This document shows positions 8,885 through 16,378 of a stretch of 64,000 nucleotides of DNA, one piece after another (within the stretch, counting starts at the first letter, position 1; each line of letters starts with the position of its first letter). Position numbers and translations under genes: made by a program. Below the pieces are notes generated by a model. It was not told the DNA's origin and made no database searches. It worked only from the letters and a program-made list of their open reading frames with translations. Origin of the DNA: Lewinella sp041392765 (GTDB taxonomy: Bacteria > Bacteroidota > Bacteroidia > Chitinophagales > Saprospiraceae); contig JAWKLL010000014.1 of NCBI GenBank assembly GCA_041392765.1, positions 1-64,000 on the forward strand, given 5' to 3'.

Positions 8885-10807
8885 TTATTTAACCTGAACT
8901 TCCACAATGGGAATTAGGATTTCCACCCGCGTGCCAGCAGGGCTACCATCTTTTTTATGGAAAAGATCGGTGGTTTTCACTAATACTTCTTTATCCTTCG
9001 ATTGTCGTAGTAACTCAAGTCGTTTTTCTGTGATTTGAGTACCCCTTGATCGGTAATTTTTCCGCGAAGCATCCTTCATCTGACGGCTTCTTGCTTCTTG
9101 TCTGCCGATACCGTTATCCTCCACGATGCAGCATATCGTGTCGTCATCCCAAAGGTAAAAATGCACAGAAACCAGCCCATCTTTGCGGGACCGTAGCCCG
9201 TGTTCCAACGCATTTTCCACGTAGGGCTGCACAATCATAGTAGGAACACCGAGAATATCCTCCTCCAACTCATCGTCCACGGTAATACGGTAAGAAAGTC
9301 GGTCTTCAAAACGCAACTTCTCGTTGATGTATAAGTAGTCTTCTAAAAATTCGATTTCTTTTTCCAAGGAAATGCTTTCCTCATCTGAATACTCAAGACT
9401 TTGACGCATCAGCTTGGCAAACTTAGCCAAATACTTTGAAGCCGTAGAAGGGTCGTTGGATGTGATAAATTGTTGGATGGAATTGAGGGCATTATAAATA
9501 AAGTGCGGGTTCATTTGGGCCCGCAGCGCCTTTAGCTGGAGTTGGGTAGCCTTTAGCTCCAGCAACTCCGCTTCCTGCTCCTTTCTGGCAGCTTGGTATT
9601 TAACCTCCAATTCTTGCTGTTGCCGCCGGTCTTGTTCTTCTAAGATGAGTTCCCAGTACCGTTCGTGTTCCAATTGTAGCTCAAATGCGCGCTTGTAATC
9701 CCCCATATCGGCATACAGAGCGGCAAAATGTTCATAAGCCTCTGCTAATAACCCTGGGTCGTTTTGCCGTTCTGCCAACGATATTGCTGCTGTAAAAGAG
9801 GTCTTTGCGGCTGGATAGTCTTTTTGTTCTGCCTGAATGCGTCCGCGCCAAGAAGCAATGACAGCCAGGTTGTGGAAATCTTCGGGGTTCAATTCTCGAT
9901 GCAAGTGCTCCGCCCTATCAAGTAACTCTAATGCTTTAGTCAGTTCGCCTTCGCCGAAGTAACAAAAGCCTAGATTAGCATAGGCACTGGCACGAGCTTC
10001 CAAACTTAGGTCGTCGCGGGTGTCGATGACTTTTTGAAGATATACCTGCGCCTCTTCATTGTTTTCTACCCCTAAATAAGCTCTACCCACATTTAGGTAA
10101 TGCCAAGCTAAACGGTTGGTGAACCCCGATTTTTGACACAATTTGACGACTTTAAGATAAGCACCTACACTCTTCTCAAACTCTCCTAGTTGTTCATATA
10201 CCTGCCCCAGGCCTGCATATGTCAGAGAAAGAATGTACTCATCAGAGAGGGACAAATTTTTGCTTTGCTCTTCCATGATGGCGTTGGCTTGCAAAAAATG
10301 TTCCGTGGCAAGCGCTAAGGTGCCACTGTGCAAATGCATATAGCCTGTACGGCAAACTAAGCGGGCAGACAACAACTGATCGGGGAAACTCTTGAGTGTT
10401 TTAGCCGCTTTTTGTAGGTATTTATCGGCGGTATCGATATCTCCAATATTGCTACAAACACCCGCAAATTCTATATAAAGCTCTGTTAGTTGATGTATTG
10501 AGCCTACTTCCTCTAAATAATCGAGGGCTTTTTGTGCGGTACTCGCTGCTTTTTCAAACTGGTAAAGCTGGTTTTCCACAACCATCTTATTGAGAAAGAA
10601 GTGGAACATGAAATCCGCTATTTCATGGTGCTTCAACAAATCCCACTGTTCGTTCAATAATTGCTGAGCACGTAAAACATTGGTATAGGCATAATGGCCA
10701 GCCAACTTGTCGATGATAGCCAACCGTTGAAGTGGGTCTTTCTGTTGAGTGAGTCGCTGCTCCCAAATACCCGGCTGGAAGGAGGCCGTTTCCGATGATG
10801 TAAACAT
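8885..10807 (-). CDS. Soluble TPR sensor histidine kinase (LytS/YehU type)
   Basis: The product is 640 residues. There is no signal peptide or membrane span. Residues about 20-390 are tandem TPR helices (ALDYLEEVGSIHQLTELYIEFAG, SLTYAGLGQVYEQLGEFEKSV and similar), then a coiled coil rich in E/Q/R (395-430), then the His_kinase domain: LRAQMNPHFIYNALNSIQQF, with the phospho-accepting His near residue 440, and an ATPase with N box PYVENALEHG and G box VEDNGIGR. Such kinases phosphorylate LytTR regulators, and one is encoded just upstream at 11332-12093. A cytosolic TPR receptor implies an intracellular signal. A double-glycine peptide gene lies between the two. Confidence 0.93.
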   Translation of the reverse strand: MFTSSETASFQPGIWEQRLTQQKDPLQRLAIIDKLAGHYAYTNVLRAQQLLNEQWDLLKHHEIADFMFHFFLNKMVVENQLYQFEKAASTAQKALDYLEEVGSIHQLTELYIEFAGVCSNIGDIDTADKYLQKAAKTLKSFPDQLLSARLVCRTGYMHLHSGTLALATEHFLQANAIMEEQSKNLSLSDEYILSLTYAGLGQVYEQLGEFEKSVGAYLKVVKLCQKSGFTNRLAWHYLNVGRAYLGVENNEEAQVYLQKVIDTRDDLSLEARASAYANLGFCYFGEGELTKALELLDRAEHLHRELNPEDFHNLAVIASWRGRIQAEQKDYPAAKTSFTAAISLAERQNDPGLLAEAYEHFAALYADMGDYKRAFELQLEHERYWELILEEQDRRQQQELEVKYQAARKEQEAELLELKATQLQLKALRAQMNPHFIYNALNSIQQFITSNDPSTASKYLAKFAKLMRQSLEYSDEESISLEKEIEFLEDYLYINEKLRFEDRLSYRITVDDELEEDILGVPTMIVQPYVENALEHGLRSRKDGLVSVHFYLWDDDTICCIVEDNGIGRQEARSRQMKDASRKNYRSRGTQITEKRLELLRQSKDKEVLVKTTDLFHKKDGSPAGTRVEILIPIVEVQVK

Positions 10808-10884
10808 ATATTGAAAAGTACTCGTACTGTTTCGTTTCCTCGGGGCTATGGTGAAGCCCCCTACTCAATCGAGTTAAAAAACAA

Positions 10885-10920
10885 AACAGGACTATGCCTG
10901 CACGGAAGTATAGTCCTGTT
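10885..10920 (-). terminator. Intrinsic terminator after the small peptide gene
   Basis: AACAGGACTAT (10885-10895) and ATAGTCCTGTT (10910-10920) form a perfect 11-bp stem with a 14-nt loop. On the minus strand the stem is followed by a T-rich run (TTTTGTTTTTTAA). It would end the peptide transcript about 80 nt before the kinase start, so the kinase depends on read-through or its own promoter. Confidence 0.75.
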
Positions 10921-10979
10921 AAATCGTTAAAAAAGAAAACTCTTTTTCCGATGCAAACACGTGTGCTTAGACGGAAAAA

Positions 10980-11162
10980 TTATTGTGGAATAATACTTCC
11001 ACAACCTTTGCCAAACTTCTTTCTCTTGTCTTGGCCACCTTTTACCTTGGCCATGTCTTTGTTGGGCAAAGACTTCACGTCTTTATCCTTTTTTAATTTA
11101 TCCAAACCAGGCTTGCTGTCTTTGGACGTATTCTTCGGTTTGAGGAATGACATAAACTTCAT
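10980..11162 (-). CDS. 60-residue double-glycine leader peptide (putative secreted/RiPP-like precursor)
   Basis: The chain is lysine-rich. It ends its leader with SLPNKDMAKVKGG (GG at residues 42-43), close to the 'LSKEEMKKIKGG' leaders of Bacteroidota natural-product precursors that are cut by C39-type transporters. The tail after GG is QDKRKKFGKGCGSIIPQ: 17 residues, strongly basic, one cysteine at 54. The ATG at 11162 has no clear Shine-Dalgarno, as is normal here. A strong terminator follows at once, which supports a real short gene. It sits between the response regulator and its kinase. No C39 transporter or modifying enzyme is in the window. It could instead be an ordinary small basic protein. 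Confidence 0.6.
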   Translation of the reverse strand: MKFMSFLKPKNTSKDSKPGLDKLKKDKDVKSLPNKDMAKVKGGQDKRKKFGKGCGSIIPQ

Positions 11163-11204
11163 CGTAGGTAATCAGACTAGTGATGAAATAAACTAAACGC
11201 TTAG

Positions 11205-11276
11205 TGACGAAAAACAAACTGATCAATTTTTACGAATCTTTTGAAAAAATTGAACGACTTATTTCCGTTTAATTGC
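11205..11276 (-). repeat. MITE-like element, inverted copy
   Basis: This is a palindromic copy of the family best seen at 16189, in opposite orientation: its right end reads as the reverse complement of TAATTTGACGGAAATAA-type ends, with GATCAATTTTT / AAAAATTGAAC in the core. It has identical flanking TTAG at 11201-11204 and 11277-11280. It lies 42 bp upstream of the peptide start. Confidence 0.65.
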
Positions 11277-11331
11277 TTAGCGGATAAAGGTAGCAACTTT
11301 TTATGGTACGCCATAAAAAAATTTGCTCTTT

Positions 11332-12093
11332 TTACAACCCGCTCTGTAATCGCTTCATTTGCTCCATAAATGCCGGGCGGCGACGGCGAGAAACTTCAAT
11401 CTTCATATCATCATCCATGATGAGGTAGCCGCCATCACCTTTTACAAATTTACGCATGTAGTTGAGGTTGATAACATGGCGTTTATGCACCCGATAGAAG
11501 TTGAACGGTGCTAGCATATCCTCGTATGCCTTGATGGTCTTGGAAGCAGTAATTCGCTCGCCATTTTCCATGTGAATATGCGTGTAGTTGTCTTCCGCTT
11601 CGAAGCGGAGTATATCCTTGATATTTACAAAATAAATACCATCCAACGCAGAAATACTCATTTTGGTAAACGCATTGGGGTTGTTCATATAACTCTGGAA
11701 GACATCCAAGCGCTTGTCCAAATTCCGAGAACTGCGTGGCTGGATACGATCCACCGCTTCCACCAATGTATCGGGGTCTATCGGCTTCATCACGTAACCA
11801 ATAGAACTGTACTCACAAGCCTTGATAGCGTGGTCTTCAAAGGCGGTGACAAAAATTATGTCGAATGAAATAGGCCGTAAGCGATTCAATAGCTGAAACA
11901 CTAAGCCATCGGGCAGGTTGATGTCCATGAAGGCTACATCAGGCTCTACGTCTAAATCCGTTAATAGGTTATAGCCATCTTCTACCGACCCCGCCGTGCC
12001 TATTACTTCCACCTCCTCGCAATGTTCGGCCAGGAGATTCTGAAGATTCATCAGGCCATTAACCTCATCTTCAATGATTACAGCTTTAATCAC
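11332..12093 (-). CDS. LytTR-family response regulator
   Basis: The product is 253 residues. The receiver domain (1-120) has the acidic pair E8-D9, phospho-acceptor D57 in VAFMDINLPDG, T in FVTAFED and K103 in YVMKP. A linker leads to a LytTR DNA-binding domain (about 150-250) with VNIKDILRFEAEDNYTHIHMENG and FYRVHKRHVINLNYMRKF. LytTR domains bind direct repeats upstream of target genes and often control peptide or bacteriocin loci. The partner kinase at 8885-10807 lies downstream on the same strand with a double-glycine peptide gene between them. The element at 11205-11276 follows its stop. Confidence 0.93.
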   Translation of the reverse strand: MIKAVIIEDEVNGLMNLQNLLAEHCEEVEVIGTAGSVEDGYNLLTDLDVEPDVAFMDINLPDGLVFQLLNRLRPISFDIIFVTAFEDHAIKACEYSSIGYVMKPIDPDTLVEAVDRIQPRSSRNLDKRLDVFQSYMNNPNAFTKMSISALDGIYFVNIKDILRFEAEDNYTHIHMENGERITASKTIKAYEDMLAPFNFYRVHKRHVINLNYMRKFVKGDGGYLIMDDDMKIEVSRRRRPAFMEQMKRLQSGL

Positions 12094-12364
12094 GTTTTTG
12101 CTTTTTTGTTATCCCATTCGCTACGAGTTCGGAAACCGGTCGTGCAGCGGGAAAATGATTGCTCTGTGGTAGTTATCAGCGGAAGGTATCAGTGATATGA
12201 TGTGCCCTCTGTCTTTTCTCAAAGTAAAAAAGGTGTAACAATTGTTGTGCCACCAATAGATATACAAGTGCAAAATTATAAATTTATACGAACTATATAA
12301 ACCTACACCCAAAATACTTCCCATTTTTGAATACATTTGCAATAGTCACCAAAAAAACAATATT

Positions 12365-13189
12365 TTGAGTTTGCTCCCCTCTAAAGATAGGTTGCACGAA
12401 ATAATCTACGAAGCCGACACCCCCGCAGGCAAAGCTTTCGATGTAGCGTTGCTCATCCTCATTCTTTTCAGCATCCTATTGGTTATGTTGGAAAGCATAG
12501 AAAGTTTTCAGGCAGCCCACAGGGGATGGCTCATGGTATTGGAATGGGCGGTCACGATTTTGTTTACCATCGAATACTTCCTTCGGCTCTATTCTGTACA
12601 GCGCCCCCTGAAATACGCTACCAGCTTCTTTGGGGTAATTGACTTATTGGCTATTCTTCCTACTTATTTCAGTTTTTTATTTGGCGGGGCACAAGCCTTC
12701 CTCATCATTCGAGCGTTACGGTTACTTCGTATATTTCGTGTACTCAAATTGGGGCATTTCCTACATGAAGGGCAGTACATCGCCGCTGCTATGCGTGCCA
12801 GCCTGAACAAAATCACGGTTTTCCTTTTCTTTATCTCCATCTTGGTCACGATACTCGGAGCTATCATGTACCTTATAGAGGGCGGTACGAACCCCGGCTT
12901 TGCCAATATTCCAAAATCCATCTACTGGGCGATCGTCACCCTTACCACGGTGGGCTACGGAGATATCACCCCTTCTACTGCCTTTGGGCAGTTCATCTCC
13001 GCCATCGTCATGATTCTCGGCTACGCCATTATTGCTGTCCCTACGGGAATCGTAACAGGCGAGTTCGTCAAAAACATCAGGAAAACACAGTTCACCACCC
13101 AGTCCTGCCAGAGCTGCGGTCGAGAAGGACACGATTTTGATGCTGTTTATTGCAAATTTTGTGGCGAAAAACTGGGCACTTCCACTTAA
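12365..13189 (+). CDS. Voltage-gated potassium channel with C-terminal zinc ribbon
   Basis: The product is about 274 residues with six membrane segments. S4 carries arginines every third residue (RALRLLRIFRVLK, 116-128). The pore loop holds the K+ selectivity filter TVGYGD at 195-200, followed by S6 (SAIVMILGYAIIAVPTGIVTGEF). The C-terminus ends with CQSCGREGHDFDAVYCKFCGEK, a four-cysteine zinc ribbon that is an unusual cytosolic addition. No ATG fits the N-terminus; TTG at 12365 is the best start. A TACATTTG box at 12331-12338 could be its -7 element. It stands alone, divergent from the LytTR regulator. Confidence 0.9.
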   Translation: MSLLPSKDRLHEIIYEADTPAGKAFDVALLILILFSILLVMLESIESFQAAHRGWLMVLEWAVTILFTIEYFLRLYSVQRPLKYATSFFGVIDLLAILPTYFSFLFGGAQAFLIIRALRLLRIFRVLKLGHFLHEGQYIAAAMRASLNKITVFLFFISILVTILGAIMYLIEGGTNPGFANIPKSIYWAIVTLTTVGYGDITPSTAFGQFISAIVMILGYAIIAVPTGIVTGEFVKNIRKTQFTTQSCQSCGREGHDFDAVYCKFCGEKLGTST

Positions 13190-13223
13190 ATATCAATAAC
13201 TTTAGAGACGGAGAAAAAATTAC

Positions 13224-13634
13224 TTAATAAATCGACGCGTCCTTTTTTCTTCTTTCTAATTCCTGTTGGATGATGGACGCTATTAATTGTACATCCCGAA
13301 AAGCGGGATAGCGATTGCGCAGATAGTAATGCCCCAGAATAGCAGACAGCAGGGAGGTAGGCACTAGCAATAAAAACAAATAACTATAAAGTGGTTGGTC
13401 AAAAGCTGCGCAAAGAAACGCTCCAGCTATCCAAAGAGAAATGCTGAATCCCACCATAAACAATCGATGTTGCCACAAGGTGGTGAGTTGTTTTTGGGAT
13501 TGCACTTCCTCTAATATCCCGTACAGTTCGGGGGTGGTGTAAGCCTCTGCCCCAAACTCCATGATGAGCAACAGATCATTATTGCCTGTTCCCTCAATTT
13601 TTGAGATGTAGTGGTTAAAAAATAAGTTTTTCAT
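13224..13634 (-). CDS. Small two-span membrane protein, function unknown
   Basis: The product is 136 residues. The N-terminal 45 residues are soluble (FFNHYISKIEGTGNNDLLLIMEFGAEAYTTPELYGILEEVQ), followed by two hydrophobic spans (LFMVGFSISLWIAGAFLCAAF and LYSYLFLLLVPTSLLSAILGHYYL) and a basic, charged C-terminus. I do not recognise the family. It converges with the potassium channel gene, with only 34 bp between the stops. Confidence 0.6.
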   Translation of the reverse strand: MKNLFFNHYISKIEGTGNNDLLLIMEFGAEAYTTPELYGILEEVQSQKQLTTLWQHRLFMVGFSISLWIAGAFLCAAFDQPLYSYLFLLLVPTSLLSAILGHYYLRNRYPAFRDVQLIASIIQQELERRKKDASIY

Positions 13635-13813
13635 CCGTGCAAGCCCCTGTATAGCAGAGCGAATATCTTATTTATATCTGTTTTAACCAAAAAATTACGC
13701 TTGAAATTGCCAATTAACGCCTTTTTGTGATGAATGCGCCAACCTCTCTTTAAACTTTCCACCTCATAGACAGTCTTAGGAAGTGTAGGTGGAAAGAAAA
13801 GTGTTCTTTCCAT
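13631..13813 (-). CDS. Possible 60-residue small protein
   Basis: Its stop overlaps the start of the downstream membrane protein as ATGA, an arrangement typical of translational coupling, and it fills the space up to the divergent gene at 13856. The sequence is basic, with no recognisable motif or membrane span. It may be spurious. Confidence 0.25.
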   Translation of the reverse strand: MERTLFFPPTLPKTVYEVESLKRGWRIHHKKALIGNFKRNFLVKTDINKIFALLYRGLHG

Positions 13814-13855
13814 TTTTCTATCACTAACGATTGTTGAAATAAAATTCCATCCTCA

Positions 13856-15022
13856 ATGAACAAGCGATTTTTGTTATTAACACTGAGTATTATCTGGTTG
13901 GCTGCCGGACAAGTTGTAGCACAACACCATCCGTCACACCCACCTCGTCATTTGGGTATGACGGACGAAATGAAAGCAACACTGCAATTAACCGAACAGC
14001 AGACTGCTGAAATCGACGAGATACTGCTACACGCGAAAGAAAAGGCCCAAGCCCTCCGCGACAATGAAGACTTGGCACCCGATGCCAAAAAAGAACAACT
14101 GAGAGCCATGCACCATGATACCAAAAAGGCGGTGGACGCAGTGCTAAGTGATACACAACGCACTCAGTTGAAACAACTCATTGACGAACACAGGGCTGAA
14201 CATCGTGCCCTGATGGCGAACGTGGATCATCAGGGCATGCGCGAAGAGCTGAAAGCGTACCGCAAGGCCAATATAAAACCAGTTCTTCTGGCCCAGCGCC
14301 AATCCTTCGACGCATTACTCACTCCTGAGGAGAAAGATCAGCTCGCGAGTATCCGCACTACCCTGCAAGCAGCGCGTCGTACCGCTCGGCAGCAGGGGAA
14401 ACACAGCAAGGCGGAAGATGCACCACGCGGCGGCAGTCCGATACACCATCGCCCCAAAGACTCCCATAAAGGTCTAGCCGCACAGTTTCCGGATGCATTT
14501 GCCACGTTGGAAGCTTTAGCTGACAAATACGCCGCTGCACTAGATGCCGTGCAAACTACCTTGGCTCCTCAACGCCAACAATGGCACGCTGACCAAAAAG
14601 CAATACGCGACCGCTACCTGCCTCAAGACCGACCCGTCGCCAAGCAAGATGCCCCCGATCGCCAAAACATAGAGGAGCGGCATGCTCATAAAGCCTACAT
14701 CCGATTCTTGTTGATGGATCCCAACAACAACCCCGACGAGGAAGGTTCTCGATCAGCGCAAATACCTGTCAGTATATATCCCAACCCCGCTGGTGCCACT
14801 GCCCAAATCAAGTTGACCTTGGAAACGGCAGCCACCGTTCGTTTGGAACTAAAAGATGAAAAAGGCACTTTGCTGAAAACAATCGGCATACAACGCCTAC
14901 AGCAAGGCATCAACACCATAGATGTTGACCTATCCAATGTACCCAACGGCACTTTTTACCTTCACCTCTTTAGTAGAGAACTTGGCCTACGGCAGGTGGA
15001 GAAAATGGTTGTAGTTAAATAG
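13856..15022 (+). CDS. Secreted Spy/CpxP-like protein with T9SS sorting tail
   Basis: The product is 388 residues. Signal peptide MNKRFLLLTLSIIWLAAGQVVAQ leads to a His-rich start (HHPSHPPRH). Two helical Spy/CpxP-like segments follow (MKATLQLTEQQTAEIDEILLHAKEK; LLTPEEKDQLASIRTTLQAARR), rich in Q/R/K with the LTxxQ-type pattern. The final 75 residues are a T9SS type A sorting domain: VSIYPNPAGATAQIKLTLE...VRLELKDEKGTLLKTI...LSNVPNGTFYLHLFS. It is therefore probably exported through PorSS and anchored or released at the cell surface. Spy-like proteins chaperone proteins or respond to metals, but the role here is unproven. A strong terminator follows. Confidence 0.82.
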   Translation: MNKRFLLLTLSIIWLAAGQVVAQHHPSHPPRHLGMTDEMKATLQLTEQQTAEIDEILLHAKEKAQALRDNEDLAPDAKKEQLRAMHHDTKKAVDAVLSDTQRTQLKQLIDEHRAEHRALMANVDHQGMREELKAYRKANIKPVLLAQRQSFDALLTPEEKDQLASIRTTLQAARRTARQQGKHSKAEDAPRGGSPIHHRPKDSHKGLAAQFPDAFATLEALADKYAAALDAVQTTLAPQRQQWHADQKAIRDRYLPQDRPVAKQDAPDRQNIEERHAHKAYIRFLLMDPNNNPDEEGSRSAQIPVSIYPNPAGATAQIKLTLETAATVRLELKDEKGTLLKTIGIQRLQQGINTIDVDLSNVPNGTFYLHLFSRELGLRQVEKMVVVK

Positions 15023-15037
15023 ACTATTGAATGAAAC

Positions 15038-15075
15038 GCATACTCCGCTAATAATGTGTTATTGGCGGGGTATGC
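15038..15075 (+). terminator. Intrinsic terminator
   Basis: GCATACTCCGCTAATA pairs with TATTGGCGGGGTATGC, a 16-bp stem with two G-T pairs and a 6-nt loop, followed by TTATT. It lies 16 bp after the stop of the T9SS protein. Confidence 0.7.
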
Positions 15076-15145
15076 TTATTAAGTGTATGGCTAAATGCTC
15101 CTGACAAGGTGATAAGGTAAAGAAGCATAGACTTTTACATCGGGT

Positions 15146-15568
15146 TTATACCGCTACACATCTATCGCAGACACCCTCCAATATGATATGCGCATGGGTT
15201 AATCGGAAACCATCAGGTACTTGCACTTGCCCGATAGGGGGAATATCTAGGCAAAGTGTTTTGCCACAGTCTTGGCAATGAAAGTGGGCGTGCTCATCGT
15301 GGTGATCATGTTCGGTACAGTTGCCGTGGCAGAGTGCGTAGCGGGTAGCTGAATTGTTGTCCACGACTTGATGAAGGATGCCCTTGTCCTCAAAAGATTT
15401 TAACGTACGGTAAAGCGTGATGCGATCAGCGTCGGGCAGCAGACGCTCCAGCTCGGGGTGCGCTATAGCTTCATTGCCTACGGACAGGAAAATGCGTAGC
15501 ACCTCCTCTCTCATTCCCGTGCGGCGTAAGTTATGCTTTTTGAGTATGGCAGTAATATTGGCATCCAT
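15146..15568 (-). CDS. Fur-family metal-responsive repressor
   Basis: The product is 140 residues. The winged helix (1-80) contains AHPELERLLPDADRITLYRTLKSFEDKGILHQV, the Fur recognition helix region. The C-terminal part has a histidine cluster (HDHHDEHAHFH, 87-97) for the sensory metal, and two CxxC pairs (C98/C101 and C134/C137) for the structural zinc. Whether it senses zinc (Zur) or iron (Fur) is not decided by sequence. It is divergent from a MerC-like membrane protein, with a palindromic operator candidate in between, so it probably controls that gene. A TATATTTG -7 box at 15594-15601 and a TTGAAGTTCAA palindrome at 15580-15590 suggest autoregulation. Confidence 0.88.
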   Translation of the reverse strand: MDANITAILKKHNLRRTGMREEVLRIFLSVGNEAIAHPELERLLPDADRITLYRTLKSFEDKGILHQVVDNNSATRYALCHGNCTEHDHHDEHAHFHCQDCGKTLCLDIPPIGQVQVPDGFRLTHAHIILEGVCDRCVAV

Positions 15569-15654
15569 ATTCCGCTAAATTGAAGTTCAACTACAAATAT
15601 ACGACCTGAAGTGACCTATTCAGGGCTTGTGATTCAAATAATTAAACTAAAATC

Positions 15655-15671
15655 ATGCAATATTGTTGCAT
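15655..15671. promoter_or_regulatory. Palindromic operator candidate in the fur/merC intergenic region
   Basis: The sequence ATGCAATATTGTTGCAT is a 6-5-6 inverted repeat (ATGCAA/TTGCAT). It lies just upstream of a TATTTTTG -7 box at 15677-15684 that would serve the MerC-like gene, which is a good place for a repressor. Its form (A/T-rich 17-mer dyad) fits Fur/Zur-type boxes in general. Confidence 0.5.
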
Positions 15672-15705
15672 ATTATTATTTTTGCATTCTAATCTAGATT
15701 TGATT

Positions 15706-16101
15706 ATGCGATTTATTACCACTTATTTGGACTGGCTGGGTTTCTCTGCTTCTTTTTTGTGCGCTATCCATTGCTTGGCAGTACCCTTTGTCATGACATT
15801 CGGTTTGGCAGGTGGAATGGCTTGGTTGGAAAACCCTTGGTTGGAAGGGGGCTTTTTTGTATCCACCTTCATCATGGCGGGTTGGTCTCTTTACGGTTCT
15901 TATCCGCTGCATCGCAAACTAATGCCTGCCATACTAGCCGTTACGGGGTTTGTGGTTATACTAGGGGTGCACCTGTTAGAAGAGCACCTTTCCCACGGAT
16001 ATGCAGCCATAGGTGGAGCGGCTATTGCCTATGCACATTACCTAAATTGGCGTTATGCACAAGTATGCCCTGCTACTATACGTCAGTCCGTTGCCAAATA
16101 A
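15706..16101 (+). CDS. MerC-domain inner-membrane protein
   Basis: The product is 131 residues from the ATG at 15706. An upstream in-frame ATG at 15655 lies inside the putative operator and is rejected. Four membrane segments are evident, beginning LDWLGFSASFLCAIHCLAVPFVMTF with cysteines 19 and 23 in the first span, as in MerC metal carriers. Bacteroidota MerC homologues are widespread outside mercury operons and are presumed to move divalent metal. The divergent Fur-family gene suggests iron or zinc rather than mercury; this is inference. Confidence 0.8.
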   Translation: MRFITTYLDWLGFSASFLCAIHCLAVPFVMTFGLAGGMAWLENPWLEGGFFVSTFIMAGWSLYGSYPLHRKLMPAILAVTGFVVILGVHLLEEHLSHGYAAIGGAAIAYAHYLNWRYAQVCPATIRQSVAK

Positions 16102-16133
16102 AATTAGGGATAGAAAAAATTATCGCCGTCCAA

Positions 16134-16374
16134 TAGAGGTTAAGTATGGGTAATTTGTATAGGGATTCAAACAAGATTTTCACCTTAGTAATTTGACGGA
16201 AATAAACTGTTCAATTTTTCCGAATCAAAAAATTGAACAGTTTATTTTTATCCCGTCCCTTAGGCAAGGAAAAGGTTCTTTTGCTTAGCCGTAGCTAAGG
16301 AAGATGGTTCTTTGACGCAGCATGGCGTAAAAAGATATTTGAAGCGCATACAAAATTCTCCTACATAACCTCTA
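16134..16374. repeat. Palindromic element family B, copy interrupted by another element
   Basis: The ends are inverted repeats (TAGAGGTTAAGTA... and ...TACATAACCTCTA, extending to TTTGTAT / ATACAAA). The reverse complement of 32344-32475 matches it along its length, except for two insertions here: the family A element at 16189-16259 with one flanking TTAG, and about 32 bp at roughly 16280-16311 bounded by GTTCTT direct repeats and containing CTTAGCCGTAGCTAAG. Confidence 0.75.
16189..16259 (+). repeat. MITE-like element family A, type copy
   Basis: This 71-bp near-perfect palindrome begins TAATTTGACGGAAATAAACT and ends AGTTTATTTTTATCCCGTCCC, with CAATTTTT...AAAAATTG inside. It is flanked by TTAG at 16185-16188 and 16260-16263. 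The related site at 32.4 kb lacks it and has a single TCAG, so this is a genuine insertion with a 4-bp target duplication. Confidence 0.8.
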
Positions 16375-16378
16375 ACTA

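Noticed and set aside
15655..15705. Longer N-terminus for the MerC-like protein
   Set aside because: The earlier ATG lies within the palindromic operator and upstream of the likely -7 box, so it would not be transcribed from that promoter.
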